A DNA stretch of 64,000 nucleotides from Marivibrio halodurans. GTDB lineage: Bacteria; Pseudomonadota; Alphaproteobacteria; UBA8366; Aestuariispiraceae. Shown piece after piece: positions 8,517-17,542 of this stretch. The stretch covers positions 94,326-158,325 of the forward strand of contig NZ_JAGMWN010000007.1 of the NCBI RefSeq assembly GCF_017963645.1, written 5' to 3'. The position numbers and the translations under genes were made by a program. The notes below the pieces were generated by a model. The model was not told the DNA's origin. It did no database searches and saw only the letters and a program-made list of their open reading frames with translations. Position 1 is the first letter of the stretch; the number at the start of each line of letters is the position of its first letter.

Positions 8517-9128
8517 CTATCCCGGCGCCACGATCCAATAGACCGTCACCACCAATAAGGCCGCCATCGCGCGGTTGAACCACAGGCGCCGGTTACCCTC
8601 CGCCAGGAAGCGGCCGATCGCGATGCCGAACAGGGTCCATGTCGCGACGCAGGCAAGGCTGATCGGCCCGTGGATCGCCAGCATCATTCCGACATCGACC
8701 GCGAGATCCAAGGTGCCGCCCGCCGGGTCCGGCGCCATGAAGCTCGCCGGCATGGTGAGCGCCATCGCCCAGGCCTTGGGGTTCAGCCACTGGAAAAGGG
8801 AGGCTTCGAGAAAGGTGAGCGGCTTCCCCCGCCCATCGCTTTTCGCCGGCGCCGCCGTGGCGATTCGGTAGGCGAGATAGAGCAGATAGGCACCGCCCGC
8901 GACGCGCAATATGTCATGGAGCGTCGGCATCTCGCGAATGACCGCGCCGAGACCGGCCGACACGACCGTCAGCATGAACATGAAGCCCAGCACCACGCCC
9001 ATCAGATGCGGCAGCGTCCGCCGCCAGCCGAAATTGGCACCGGACGCGGCCAGCATGAGGTTGTTCGGGCCGGGCGTGATCGAGCCCGCGAACGAGAAGC
9101 TCGCGAGTGGCAGATAGGCGACGGACAT
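8517..9128 (-). CDS. LysE/RhtB family amino-acid exporter
   Basis: A 203-residue inner-membrane protein with about six hydrophobic segments. The N-terminal signature SITPGPNNLMLAASGANFGWRRTLPHLMGV is typical of the LysE/RhtB (threonine/homoserine efflux) family, as are the glycine-rich helix GVVLGFMFMLTVVSAGLG and the middle segment LFQWLNPKAWAMAL. Members export amino acids or related metabolites by proton exchange; the substrate cannot be told from sequence. It is a single gene, convergent with yqgE and 136 bases from the next gene on the same strand. Confidence 0.9.
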   Translation of the reverse strand: MSVAYLPLASFSFAGSITPGPNNLMLAASGANFGWRRTLPHLMGVVLGFMFMLTVVSAGLGAVIREMPTLHDILRVAGGAYLLYLAYRIATAAPAKSDGRGKPLTFLEASLFQWLNPKAWAMALTMPASFMAPDPAGGTLDLAVDVGMMLAIHGPISLACVATWTLFGIAIGRFLAEGNRRLWFNRAMAALLVVTVYWIVAPG

Positions 9129-9264
9129 TGCGCGGATCCTTTCGGGACCGACAGCGCGCGGACGAACCGACGCTATCGCGCCACCCGTTAAGGGTCAACG
9201 TGACTGACATATTCTGGGAGCGCCTTGGGAGGGTATATTCTTCGGCGGAAGGGGGGGGTAGGCG

Positions 9265-9966
9265 TCAATCCTCGCCAAGGAGGTTGCCGCGCACCGTGAT
9301 CAGATGGGCACGCATGGCGGCACGCGCGCGCTCCCCATCATGATCGCGGATGGCGGCGACCAGATCGCTGTGTTGCGTGTCATAGCGCGCCCGGGTCTCG
9401 GCGGTGACGCTGCGTTTCTTGAGCTGATACCAGGCCGGTTCGTCCCGCACAGCGTTTATCGCGAGGCAATAGTCGATCAAGACCCCGTTTCGCGCCGCCT
9501 CGAAGACGGCGAGATGGAGCTTCGCGTCCCAATATTCGAATTCGGCAAGACCGCGCGCGGATAAGCTGTTCCGCAGTGCCTCGGAAAGCCGTGCGATTTC
9601 CTCCGCGTTGGCGCGGGTGGCGGCCAGGGCGGCGACCTGCGGTTCGATGATGAGGCGGACCTCCATCAGGTCGGCGGGGGAAGCCTCCCGCATGTGGCGG
9701 CCGGTCGCGAGACGACCGAGACCGGCGATCCCGGGGGCCGTCGCCTCGCGCACGAAGGTTCCCTGACCGACTCGCCGTTCCAGCAGCCCTTCGGCCGTCA
9801 GCCGGTCGAGTGCTTGGCGCAACGTGTTGCGCGCGACCCCGCATTCTTCCGCGAGCGCTCGTTCGGTCGGCAGTTGCGTGCCGGCGGGCCATTCCCCGCC
9901 ATGCAGCTTGCCGAGCAGACCTTCATAGATGCCGGCGGCAGCGCGGCCCAGGACGATTTTATTCAT
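9265..9966 (-). CDS. GntR-family regulator, FadR subfamily (FCD domain)
   Basis: A 233-residue transcription factor. Residues 8-72 form the GntR winged helix (GTQLPTERALAEECGVARNTLRQALDRL...GLLERRVGQGTFV) and residues 95-225 the all-helical FCD ligand domain with the usual metal-site residues in EYWDAKLHLAVFEAA, YDTQHSDLVAAI and AAMRAHL. Such proteins normally repress a catabolic operon until a carboxylic-acid intermediate binds. It is divergent from the FAH-hydrolase gene at 10234, and the 267 bases between hold several TGAACCA/GGTTC repeats that look like its operators. It is therefore the likely controller of the 10.2-25 kb operon. Confidence 0.92.
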   Translation of the reverse strand: MNKIVLGRAAAGIYEGLLGKLHGGEWPAGTQLPTERALAEECGVARNTLRQALDRLTAEGLLERRVGQGTFVREATAPGIAGLGRLATGRHMREASPADLMEVRLIIEPQVAALAATRANAEEIARLSEALRNSLSARGLAEFEYWDAKLHLAVFEAARNGVLIDYCLAINAVRDEPAWYQLKKRSVTAETRARYDTQHSDLVAAIRDHDGERARAAMRAHLITVRGNLLGED

Positions 9967-9982
9967 GGGCTCCTCTTTTCAA

Positions 9983-10000
9983 TGAACCAATACTGAACCA
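9983..10000. promoter_or_regulatory. Tandem TGAACCA half-sites near the gntR start
   Basis: TGAACCA occurs at 9983-9989 and again at 9994-10000, spaced one helical turn (11 bases) apart and 17 bases upstream of the gntR start codon. The same GAACC core recurs in the two palindromes on the other side of this intergenic region, which suggests autoregulation by the GntR protein. Confidence 0.5.
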
Positions 10001-10091
10001 TTCGCGTTCCATGTGCAATCCTTTAGGCGGCCATCTCGAATGGAATTGACAATGATTAGGATTTAGAGCACAGTTCCGGTGCGCCAGGGTG

Positions 10092-10130
10092 AACCAATTG
10101 GTTTATTTTTGGTTCAAAGGTTGGAACCAA
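10092..10130. promoter_or_regulatory. Candidate GntR operators upstream of the FAH-hydrolase operon
   Basis: Two palindromes sit side by side. AACCAATTGGTT at 10092-10103 is a perfect 12-bp palindrome. TTGGTTC at 10109-10115 and GAACCAA at 10124-10130 form a perfect 7-bp inverted repeat with an 8-base spacer. Both share the TTGGTTC/GAACCAA core with the tandem sites next to gntR. The position, 104 bases before the first structural gene, fits a repressor site over the promoter of the long catabolic operon. Confidence 0.55.
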
Positions 10131-10233
10131 GGTCGTCATTTCCAATCCGCGTGGACCGGATTTCCACACGGGGTCGGGATGGTCGGCGGCCCGTTCCGGC
10201 GGACCGGCAATAAGAATATGAGGCGGGGAGACG

Positions 10234-11145
10234 ATGCGCTATATCCTTTTCGAGCGGCTGGAAGGCCGTGATTCGGCGCCGGCGCTTGGCCGCATCGCGA
10301 CGGGGGCCTCGGAGATTGAGGTCTTCGACCTGCCGGCGGTCGAGGCCGCGCGTGGCGTGCTGGCCCTGATCGATCGGGAGCATGCCGGCGACCCGGCGCC
10401 GCTTTCCGGGGAGCGGGTGATGATCGACGCGGTTCGTCCGCTCGCTCCGGTTCCGCGTCCGGCACGTAATATCTTCTGCGTCGGCAAGAACTATTTCGAT
10501 CATGCGGAGGAGTTCGCGGGGAGCGGTTTCGATTCCAGCGCCGCCCAGGGCGCGGTGCCGAAGGCGCCGATCGTCTTCTCCAAATTGCCGGAATGCGTGA
10601 CGCCCTTCGACGCGCCGATACCCGTGGACGCCGACATAACGACCGCGATCGACTATGAGGCGGAATTGGCCGTCATCATCGGCAAGGGCGGGCGCGGTAT
10701 CGCCAAGGCCGAGGCTCTCGGCCATGTCTGGGGCTATACCATCGTAAACGACGTGACGGCCCGCGATCTTCAGGGCAAGCACAGCCAATGGCTGATCGGC
10801 AAGTCGCAGGACGGCTTCTGCCCGATGGGCCCGGTCGCCTTGGCGGCCGATGCCTTCGACCTGGAGACGGCGCGTATCCGGTGCTGGGTCAATGACGAGT
10901 TGCGTCAGGATGCGACCATGCAGCAACTCATTTTCGATATCCCGACGCTGATCGAGACCATCAGCCGGGGCATCACCCTGATGCCGGGCGATGTGATCGC
11001 GACCGGCACCCCGGCCGGCGTGGGCATCGGGTTCAAGCCGCCGAAATATCTCGCCCCTGGGGATAGCGTGCGGATCGAGGTGGACGGTATCGGTGTTCTG
11101 GAGAACCCGGTTGTCGCCTACCGCGCGGCCGAGAACGCGGCCTGA
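10234..11145 (+). CDS. Fumarylacetoacetate hydrolase (FAH) family protein
   Basis: A 303-residue member of the FAH superfamily, which cleaves C-C bonds in 2,4-diketo acids or hydrates/decarboxylates related oxo acids using Mg2+ or Mn2+. The core is clear: NIFCVGKNYFDHAEEF, the metal ligands in IDYEAELAVIIGKGGRGI and NDVTARDLQ, and the end GDVIATGTPAGVGIGFKPP. The N-terminal 80 residues form the variable lid domain. The true substrate is unknown; an acylpyruvate or a ring-cleavage product is possible. It is the first gene of the GntR-controlled operon, so it probably acts on the compound imported by the downstream ABC transporter or on a product of it. Confidence 0.9.
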   Translation: MRYILFERLEGRDSAPALGRIATGASEIEVFDLPAVEAARGVLALIDREHAGDPAPLSGERVMIDAVRPLAPVPRPARNIFCVGKNYFDHAEEFAGSGFDSSAAQGAVPKAPIVFSKLPECVTPFDAPIPVDADITTAIDYEAELAVIIGKGGRGIAKAEALGHVWGYTIVNDVTARDLQGKHSQWLIGKSQDGFCPMGPVALAADAFDLETARIRCWVNDELRQDATMQQLIFDIPTLIETISRGITLMPGDVIATGTPAGVGIGFKPPKYLAPGDSVRIEVDGIGVLENPVVAYRAAENAA

Positions 11146-11189
11146 CGGATATCGTCGGGAAACCGGATCAAGGGACGGGTTGGATCGAT

Positions 11190-11978
11190 ATGGCGCGTAC
11201 GCACAAGATCAACGGCGTGACAGTGGAGATGGAAGGCGAGGGGCCGGCCGTCGTGATGCTTCACGGCCTGGGGGGCACCTCCAACACGTGGGTGCCGCAA
11301 GCTGCGGCTCTTTCGGGCCGGGCCCGGGTTATCCGCCCCGATTTGCCGGGTTCCGGCCGGTCGCCGCTCTCGGCGATCGGGACGGACCTCTCGATCGACG
11401 CGCTCGCGGATTGCGTGCTCTCGATCATGGGGGTGTTGAATGCGCCGCGCGCCCATCTGGTTGGTCATTCCATGGGCACGGTCATTTGTCAGCGGATCGC
11501 GGAGGTCCGGCCGGAGGCGGTGGAGAGTCTCGCCCTCTTCGGGCCGATCCATGCTCCGCCCGACGCGGCGCGCAAGGGGTTGAAGGATCGCGCGGGGAAG
11601 GCGCGGCGCGAAGGCATGGCGGAGATATCGGATGCCATCGTGGCCGGCGGGACCGCCGCTTACAGCAAGACGGACCGCCCGGCGGCCATCGCCTTCGTGC
11701 GGGAATCGGTGATGCGGCAGGACCCGGCGGGCTATGCCGCGACATGTGAGGCGTTGGCCGGGGCCAAGGGCGCCGATCTGGCGCGCATCGACGTGCCGGT
11801 CCTGTTGCGCACGGGCGACGAGGACGCGATCGCCCCGCCGGCGGCGCAGCAGCGCATGGCGGATGCCTTTCCAGCGGCGGACGCGGCGGTCTTCTCCCGC
11901 TGCGGCCATTGGACGACGATCGAGTGCGCGGCCGAGTCGAGCCGGGCGTTGAGCGATTTCCTGGCACGAATGACATGA
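11190..11978 (+). CDS. Alpha/beta-fold hydrolase
   Basis: A 262-residue serine hydrolase. The catalytic triad can be placed: nucleophile serine in LVGHSMGTV (about residue 95), acid in LRTGDEDAIAP, and histidine in SRCGHWTTIE near the C-terminus. The oxyanion segment is HGLGGTSNTW near residue 27. General form is that of the 3-oxoadipate enol-lactonase and meta-cleavage hydrolase group, so lactone, ester or C-C hydrolysis are all possible. It follows the FAH gene by 44 bases and precedes the amidohydrolase, pointing to a short hydrolytic pathway for the imported substrate. Confidence 0.88.
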   Translation: MARTHKINGVTVEMEGEGPAVVMLHGLGGTSNTWVPQAAALSGRARVIRPDLPGSGRSPLSAIGTDLSIDALADCVLSIMGVLNAPRAHLVGHSMGTVICQRIAEVRPEAVESLALFGPIHAPPDAARKGLKDRAGKARREGMAEISDAIVAGGTAAYSKTDRPAAIAFVRESVMRQDPAGYAATCEALAGAKGADLARIDVPVLLRTGDEDAIAPPAAQQRMADAFPAADAAVFSRCGHWTTIECAAESSRALSDFLARMT

Positions 11979-12062
11979 CGGCCCGCGCGGCGGGCGCGGC
12001 AGCGGAAATTCGGGACGGCGCGCGGTTAAAATAAAGAGGCGCCGCCCGGTAGGGAGGAAAAC

Positions 12063-13346
12063 ATGGCGGACACGCTTTTCACCAACGTTCGGATTCTGGA
12101 CGGAACCGGCGACCAGCCCTATCCGGGCGAGGTTCTCGTCCAAGGTGCGCGCATCAAGCAGGTAAGCCGTGGCGGACGATCCGTCGGCGGCCATGCCCAG
12201 ACGGTGATCGACGGCGCCGGTGCCACCCTGATGCCGGGGATGGTCGAGGCGCATTGCCACCTGTCCTGGAACAACCAGCCGAGCCTGGACGCGATCCAGA
12301 TGATGCCGACGGAGGAGCACACGCTCTTCACCGCCGACATGGCCGGGTTGCTGATCGACGCGGGCTTCACCTCCGCGGTCGGCGCGGCCTCGGCCAAGCC
12401 GCGCCTCGACGTGGTTATCCGCAACGCGATCAAATCAGGGCAGATCGCCGGGCCGCGCTACCTCGCCGGTAGTCAGGAAATCGCGACCGTCGGTGGCCTT
12501 GGCGACACGTCGCCGCCGCACCTCGACTTCCCGGAACTGTCCTTCGGCCATCTCGTCTCCGGCCCGGAGGAGATGCGCGCGGCCGTGCGCCAGTTCATCA
12601 AGTATGGCGTCGATCTCATCAAGTTGAACCTTTCCGGCGAGGAGATCGCCGGCGTCGGCGCGGAGGAAACCCCGATGTCCGACGAGGAGGTCGCGATGGC
12701 AGTCTCCGAGGCGAAGCGCCGGGGCAAGCGGGTCGCCGCGCATGCGCGATCCTCCGAATCCGTCAAGATGTGCATCCGCCATGGGATCGAACTGATCTAT
12801 CATGCCTCCTTCGCCGACGAGGAGGCGCTCGACATGCTGGAGGCGGCGAAGGACAAGCATTTCGTCGCCCCCGGCCTCGCCTGGCTGATCAAGACGGCGA
12901 CGGAGGCCGCCGACTACGGCGTCGATCCGAACGGTCCGATGGGCATGATGTACGCCCGAGAGCGCGATATCGCCATCGAAACGATGAGAAAGATGCATAA
13001 GCGCGGTATCCGGGTCCTGCCGGGCGGCGATTATGGCTTCGCCTGGATCCCGCACGGCACCAATGCCCAGGATCTGGAATATCTCGTCGACAAGGTGGGG
13101 ATGACGCCGATGGAGGCGATCCTGTCCACCACCAAGCATGGCGGCGCGATCATGGGCATGCCGGGCGAGCTGGGCCAGATCCGGGAAGGTTATCTGGCCG
13201 ACCTGCTGCTGGTGGACGGCGACCCGCTTTCCAATATCCGGCTGCTTCAGGACAAGCGGCGCATCCTGGCGGTGATGAAGGACGGCAGCTTCCACCGCGC
13301 GCCCCAGGCGTCCTCGCAGAGCCGCCAGACGCGCTGGGCCGGCTAA
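12063..13346 (+). CDS. Metal-dependent amidohydrolase
   Basis: A 427-residue amidohydrolase-superfamily enzyme similar to imidazolonepropionase/Xaa-Pro dipeptidase-like members. Metal ligands are visible in the expected order: HCHLSW (HxH) at about residues 64-66, a candidate bridging lysine in DLIKLNLSG, histidines in AAHARSS and LIYHASFAD, and an aspartate-containing GGDYGF near residue 322. The C-terminal GYLADLLLVDGDPL segment is standard for the family. The enzyme would hydrolyse a cyclic amide, amide or similar C-N bond. It has its own AGGGAGGAAAAC ribosome site and sits directly upstream of the transporter genes, suggesting it acts on the imported compound. Confidence 0.9.
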   Translation: MADTLFTNVRILDGTGDQPYPGEVLVQGARIKQVSRGGRSVGGHAQTVIDGAGATLMPGMVEAHCHLSWNNQPSLDAIQMMPTEEHTLFTADMAGLLIDAGFTSAVGAASAKPRLDVVIRNAIKSGQIAGPRYLAGSQEIATVGGLGDTSPPHLDFPELSFGHLVSGPEEMRAAVRQFIKYGVDLIKLNLSGEEIAGVGAEETPMSDEEVAMAVSEAKRRGKRVAAHARSSESVKMCIRHGIELIYHASFADEEALDMLEAAKDKHFVAPGLAWLIKTATEAADYGVDPNGPMGMMYARERDIAIETMRKMHKRGIRVLPGGDYGFAWIPHGTNAQDLEYLVDKVGMTPMEAILSTTKHGGAIMGMPGELGQIREGYLADLLLVDGDPLSNIRLLQDKRRILAVMKDGSFHRAPQASSQSRQTRWAG

Positions 13347-13394
13347 AGAGGTCCGGTAACACGGGCGAAGCACGGGAGTCGGACCGGAGACGGC

Positions 13395-14288
13395 ATGAAG
13401 CTCTTCATCCTGACATTCATGAACGGATTGACGCTGGCGGCGCTTTATTTCCTGGTGGCCAGCGGCTTCACGCTCGTCTTCGGCCTGATGCGCAACGTCA
13501 ATCTGGCGCATGGCTCGCTCTATCTGGCGGGCGCCTATATCGGCTATACGATCGCGGATGCGACGGGCAGTTGGTATCTCGGCGTCGTGGCGGGCTTCGT
13601 TTCCATGGCGCTCGCCGGGGTGTTGCTGCAGATCCTGGTCTTCCAGCGGATGGAGGGACAGGACCTGCGCCAGACGCTGGTGACGATCGGCATCTCGATC
13701 GTGCTCGCCGACCTGATGCTGGCGATCTGGTCGGGCACGACCTATCAGTTCTCGCCGCCGGAATGGCTCTTCGGCGCGACGGAACTGCCTTATATCCTTG
13801 GCTATCGCTCCAGCGGAGAGGCGGTCTATCTGAAATATCCCACCTATCGTATCGCGTTGCTGGTGGCGGCGATCGCGATCGGGGTGGCGCTCTGGCTTTT
13901 CCTTAACAAGACGCGGGTCGGCACGATGATCCGCGCCGGCGTCGACGATCGCGCGATGCTGGCGGCGACCGGCGTCAACGTTCATCTGATCTTCGTCGTC
14001 GTCTTCGCGCTCGGCGCGGGGCTCGCGGGGCTTGCCGGGGTGATCGGCGGCACGGCGCTTTCCATCGCGCCGGGCGAGGACGTGCGCTATCTGCTGGCTT
14101 CCCTCGTCGTCGTCATCGTCGGCGGCATGGGCAGCGTCACGGGCGCGGCCATCGGGGCCCTGCTGATCGGGTTGGCGGAGCAGTTCGGTCTCGTCTATTC
14201 GCCGACCTACGGCGTCGTCTACACCTTCCTGATCATGGTCGTGGCGCTCGCCGTCCGGCCGCAGGGCATCATGGGGAAACGGGCATGA
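13395..14288 (+). CDS. Branched-chain-type ABC transporter permease (LivH-like)
   Basis: A 297-residue inner-membrane permease with about eight hydrophobic segments, one half of the channel of a HAAT/LIV-type importer. Family features include FTLVFGLMRNVNLAHGSLYLAGAYIGY near residue 27 and the coupling-helix region MIRAGVDDRAMLAATGVNVHLIF. It partners the LivM-like gene, whose ATG overlaps its stop by 4 bases (ATGA). Such transporters take up amino acids, urea, short amides and aromatic acids, so the family alone does not reveal the substrate. Operon context (amidohydrolase, FAH hydrolase) favours a non-amino-acid nitrogenous or aromatic compound. Confidence 0.93.
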   Translation: MKLFILTFMNGLTLAALYFLVASGFTLVFGLMRNVNLAHGSLYLAGAYIGYTIADATGSWYLGVVAGFVSMALAGVLLQILVFQRMEGQDLRQTLVTIGISIVLADLMLAIWSGTTYQFSPPEWLFGATELPYILGYRSSGEAVYLKYPTYRIALLVAAIAIGVALWLFLNKTRVGTMIRAGVDDRAMLAATGVNVHLIFVVVFALGAGLAGLAGVIGGTALSIAPGEDVRYLLASLVVVIVGGMGSVTGAAIGALLIGLAEQFGLVYSPTYGVVYTFLIMVVALAVRPQGIMGKRA

Positions 14289-15310
14289 GCGCGGCCGACG
14301 ACACAAGCCGCGCGGGAGGACGCGAGGCGGCCGTGCCCCCGTCGGTGGTGGGCTATATCCTGCTCGGCACCTTCCTGCTGACCTATCCGGCCTATGCCAG
14401 CGATTTCTTCCTGTTCCAGGTCGCGGCCTATGCGATGATCCTGGGTATTATCGCGCTGTCGCTCACCTTCCTCGCCGGCTATGGCGGCATGGTCAGTCTG
14501 GCGCAGATGACGATCGCGGGGCTTGCCGGCTATCTAGTGGCGATCTTCGGGGCGACGTCGGCGACGGAATTCGGCCTCGGTTGGCCCTGGTGGCTGGTGG
14601 TGCCGCTGGCCATCGGTCTCGCGACGCTGGCCAGCGCGCTGATCGGCGCAATCTCGGTCCGGACCGAGGGCATCTATACCATCATGATCACGCTGGCGAT
14701 CGCGGTCGCTTTCTTCTACTTCACGCGCCAGAATTACGACCTCTTCAACGGTTTCAACGGCTTCGCGGGGATCGCGCCGCCGATGCTCTTCGGGGTCGAT
14801 TGGCGCACCCCTCTGCCTTTCTATTATCTGACGCTCGGCGTTTCGGTCGCGGCCTATGTCTTCGTCCTCTACATATCCCGCTCGACCTTCGGGCTCAGCC
14901 TCCAGGCGGTGCGGGACAATGCGCGCCGGATGGAGGCGCTGGGCTTCAACGTCACCGGCCATCGCATCTTTGCCTGGGTGATCGCGGGCGCGATCGCGGG
15001 CGTCGGTGGCGTGCTGGCCGTGTGGTTCAACGGGCGGATATCGCCGGGCACGATCTCGGTCGGGCCCGTCATCGACATTCTGGTGATCGCGGTGATCGGC
15101 GGGCTGCGCCGCCCGATCGGCCCTTTCCTCGGCGCGATCGTCTTCGTGCTTTTGGAGAACTTCGCCATCGATCTGATCGACCGGGAGCGGTTCAATACCG
15201 TGATCGGCTTGTCTTTCCTGGCGATCGTCCTGTTCTCGCCGGACGGTCTCCTCGGTTTGTGGGACCGGCTGAAGGGCCGTCTCGCCCAGACACGACCGCC
15301 GCTCTCGTGA
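14285..15310 (+). CDS. Branched-chain-type ABC transporter permease (LivM-like)
   Basis: A 341-residue permease, the second channel half of the importer. Hydrophobic segments run through the protein, with the family stretch LSLTFLAGYGGMVSLAQMTIAG near residue 60 and the coupling segment GLSLQAVRDNARRMEALGFNVTGHRIFAWV near residue 205. The short hydrophilic N-terminus (SAADDTSRAGGRE) is cytoplasmic. Translation is coupled to LivH by a 4-base overlap. The next gene, the binding protein, starts 128 bases later with its own strong ribosome site, which would allow higher expression of the binding protein. Confidence 0.93.
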   Translation: MSAADDTSRAGGREAAVPPSVVGYILLGTFLLTYPAYASDFFLFQVAAYAMILGIIALSLTFLAGYGGMVSLAQMTIAGLAGYLVAIFGATSATEFGLGWPWWLVVPLAIGLATLASALIGAISVRTEGIYTIMITLAIAVAFFYFTRQNYDLFNGFNGFAGIAPPMLFGVDWRTPLPFYYLTLGVSVAAYVFVLYISRSTFGLSLQAVRDNARRMEALGFNVTGHRIFAWVIAGAIAGVGGVLAVWFNGRISPGTISVGPVIDILVIAVIGGLRRPIGPFLGAIVFVLLENFAIDLIDRERFNTVIGLSFLAIVLFSPDGLLGLWDRLKGRLAQTRPPLS

Positions 15311-15438
15311 CAGGAGCGCCCCGCGAACGGGCGGCGGACAAAAAGAATGGGTGCTCGCGGCCGGGGATGGTCCCTGGCTGGCCAAGAGAAGAAAGCGGAC
15401 GGCGCGAGGCCGGTCCGCGCAGAAGGGAGGAAGCAACC

Positions 15439-16686
15439 ATGCGGTTATTGAAACGCACGATGCTCGGGCTGACGCTCGCGGCGTCGGTGGGCATGACGGC
15501 GGGGCCGGCGGCAGCCCAGGACACGATCAAGATGGGGGCGCTCGCCACCCTGGAAGGCGCCTTCACGGTGATGGGCGAGGACGGCCTGCGGGGCGTGAAG
15601 CTCGCTCTGGAGGAAGTCGGCTACGAGGTCGGGGGCAAGAAGATCGAACTGATCGAGGGCTCCTCCGATGCGTCGCCGGACAGCGCCGTGCGCGCCGCGC
15701 GCAAGCTGGTCGAGCAGGATGGCGTGGAGGTCCTGATCGGCCCGCTCTCCGGCTCGGAAGGGCTGGCGGTCAAGGACTATGCCAAGACGCAGCCGGACGT
15801 GACGTTCCTCAACGGCTCCTCGGCGGCGCAGGACACGACGCTGCGCGACCCGGCGGAGAACTTCTTCCGCTTCTCGACCGACGGCGCGCAGTGGATGGCC
15901 GGTCTGGGCGAATATGCCTATGAGGAGAAGGGCTATCGCAACGTCGTCGTCATCGCCGAGGATTATTCCTTCCCCTATACCCAGGTGCAGGGCTTCATGC
16001 TGCCCTTCTGCGAATTGGGCGGTAAGGTCGTCGACAAGCACTGGGTGCCGATCGGCAACAAGGACTATTCCTCGATCATCGCGGCGCTTCCGTTCGACAT
16101 CGATGCGATCTATGTCGCGCTGGGCGGTGCCGATGCGATCAACTTCCTGTCGCAGTACCAGCAGGCCGGCGGCGAAGCGCCGTTGATCGGCGGGTCGATC
16201 ACGGTCGACCAAACGGTGCTGGGCTCCAAGGGGCAGCGCGCCGACTATGTCGCGGGCACGCCGTCCGCCGGGCCGATCGCCGATAACTGGGACGATCCGC
16301 GTTGGCAGAAGTTCGTCGCGGCCTATAAGGAGCAGTTCCCGGACGGCTTCCCCTCGCCTTCGCTGTTCGCGCATGCCTATTACGTGAACACCAAGGCGGC
16401 GGTGTTGGCGCTTGAAGAGGTCGGCGGCGATCTGTCCGACGGCGGCGCGAAGTATCGCGAGGTGCTCTCGACCCTCGAATTCGAGACGCCGACCGGCATG
16501 GTCAAGCTCGACGAGAACCGCAACGCCATCGCCGACATCTTCCTGACGGAAGTCGCGAAGGGCGATGACGGGCTCTACAACAAGGTCGTGAAGGTCATCC
16601 ACGACGTGAACCAGACGCTCGGTGTTCCGCGCGAGGAGTTCATGTCCTATGGCCCGGTCGGCCGCGACAATCCCGATTGTTCGTAA
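15439..16686 (+). CDS. ABC transporter substrate-binding protein (LivK-like)
   Basis: A 415-residue periplasmic binding protein of the type 1 (LIV/HAAT) fold. A signal peptide covers residues 1-27 (MRLLKRTMLGLTLAASVGMT...AAAQ), and the mature protein begins DTIKMGALATLEGAF. The ATG at 15439 follows GAAGGGAGGAAG. Conserved segments include DSAVRAARKLVEQDGVEVLIGP and the C-terminal ETPTGMVKLDENRNAIADIFLTEV. An unusual number of cysteines (FCELG, and DNPDCS at the end) suggests one disulfide. The ligand is not predictable from sequence; amide or hydroxyaromatic acids are likely given the neighbouring hydrolases. Confidence 0.92.
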   Translation: MRLLKRTMLGLTLAASVGMTAGPAAAQDTIKMGALATLEGAFTVMGEDGLRGVKLALEEVGYEVGGKKIELIEGSSDASPDSAVRAARKLVEQDGVEVLIGPLSGSEGLAVKDYAKTQPDVTFLNGSSAAQDTTLRDPAENFFRFSTDGAQWMAGLGEYAYEEKGYRNVVVIAEDYSFPYTQVQGFMLPFCELGGKVVDKHWVPIGNKDYSSIIAALPFDIDAIYVALGGADAINFLSQYQQAGGEAPLIGGSITVDQTVLGSKGQRADYVAGTPSAGPIADNWDDPRWQKFVAAYKEQFPDGFPSPSLFAHAYYVNTKAAVLALEEVGGDLSDGGAKYREVLSTLEFETPTGMVKLDENRNAIADIFLTEVAKGDDGLYNKVVKVIHDVNQTLGVPREEFMSYGPVGRDNPDCS

Positions 16687-16714
16687 GCGCTAGACGGGTT
16701 TCGGGAGAAACGTG

Positions 16715-17542
16715 ATGGCGGTCGCCGAAGGTATGCCGCGGAGCAATGGCTCCGGCCCCCGGTCCGAAACGGCCCAACGGGTCGAACAGGCCGGCGCGGC
16801 CCACGCCCTCGATATCGAGGGCGTGGGGCGTACCTTCGGTGCCGTCGTCGCGCTCGCCGATGTGAGCTTCTCCGTCGGCGCGGGCGAACGGCGCGCGGTG
16901 CTCGGCGCCAACGGCGCGGGCAAGACGACGCTGTTCAACGCGATCACCGGGGATTTTCCGGCGACGTCCGGACGCATCCGCTTCTTCGGGGAGGATGTGA
17001 CCGATCTGCCGCCGCATGAGCGCATTCGGCGCGGTCTGCGGCGCACCTATCAGCATTCGCTTCTGTTCCGGGGTCTCACCATCCTGGACAATCTCTATCT
17101 CTCCTGCCGGGGCGTGACCCGGCGGCGCTATTCGCTGAAGCGGCCGGGTAAGGACGACCCGGCGCTACGCATGGCGAAGGAGTTGGCGCATACGGTCCGC
17201 CTGGACCATTTGGCGGATACGCCCGTCTCCGAACTCGCCTACGGTCAGCAGCGGCAGTTGGAGATCGGCATGGCGTTGTCCGGCGCGCCGCGCTTCATCC
17301 TGTTCGACGAGCCGGCGGCGGGTCTCTCCTCGGTCGAGCGGCGGGAACTTATCCAGATCCTCCAGGCCCTGCCGCGCCATATCGGCTATATCATCATCGA
17401 GCATGACCTGGACGTCGCCTTGCGCGTCGTCGATCGGGTGACGATCATGCACAACGGGCGCCTCTTCAAACATGGCAGCCCGGAGGAGATCGAGACCGAT
17501 CCGGAGGTCCAGCGCATCTATCTCGGGGGCGGTCATGGCTGA
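16715..17542 (+). CDS. ABC transporter ATP-binding protein (LivG-like)
   Basis: A 275-residue ATPase of the LIV-type importer. Walker A is GANGAGKTT, the signature motif is the LivG-type [11 protein letters not shown], Walker B is [10 protein letters not shown], and the switch histidine is in [10 protein letters not shown]. The first 30 residues (rich in Gly, Ser and Glu) precede the normal start of the fold and are variable. A GTG at 16712 immediately before the ATG at 16715 is an alternative start; GGGAGAAA lies just upstream. The 3' end overlaps the next ATPase gene by 8 bases, so both nucleotide-binding domains are translated together. Confidence 0.92.
   Translation: MAVAEGMPRSNGSGPRSETAQRVEQAGAAHALDIEGVGRTFGAVVALADVSFSVGAGERRAVLGANGAGKTTLFNAITGDFPATSGRIRFFGEDVTDLPPHERIRRGLRRTYQHSLLFRGLTILDNLYLSCRGVTRRRYSLKRPGKDDPALRMAKELAHTVRLDHLADTPVSELAYGQQRQLEIGMALSGAPRFILFDEPAAGLSSVERRELIQILQALPRHIGYIIIEHDLDVALRVVDRVTIMHNGRLFKHGSPEEIETDPEVQRIYLGGGHG

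Noticed and set aside
12435..14306. A 623-residue minus-strand open frame, rich in Arg, Asp and His.
   Set aside because: It is antisense to the amidohydrolase and LivH genes, with composition typical of a shadow frame in GC-rich DNA and no recognisable domain.
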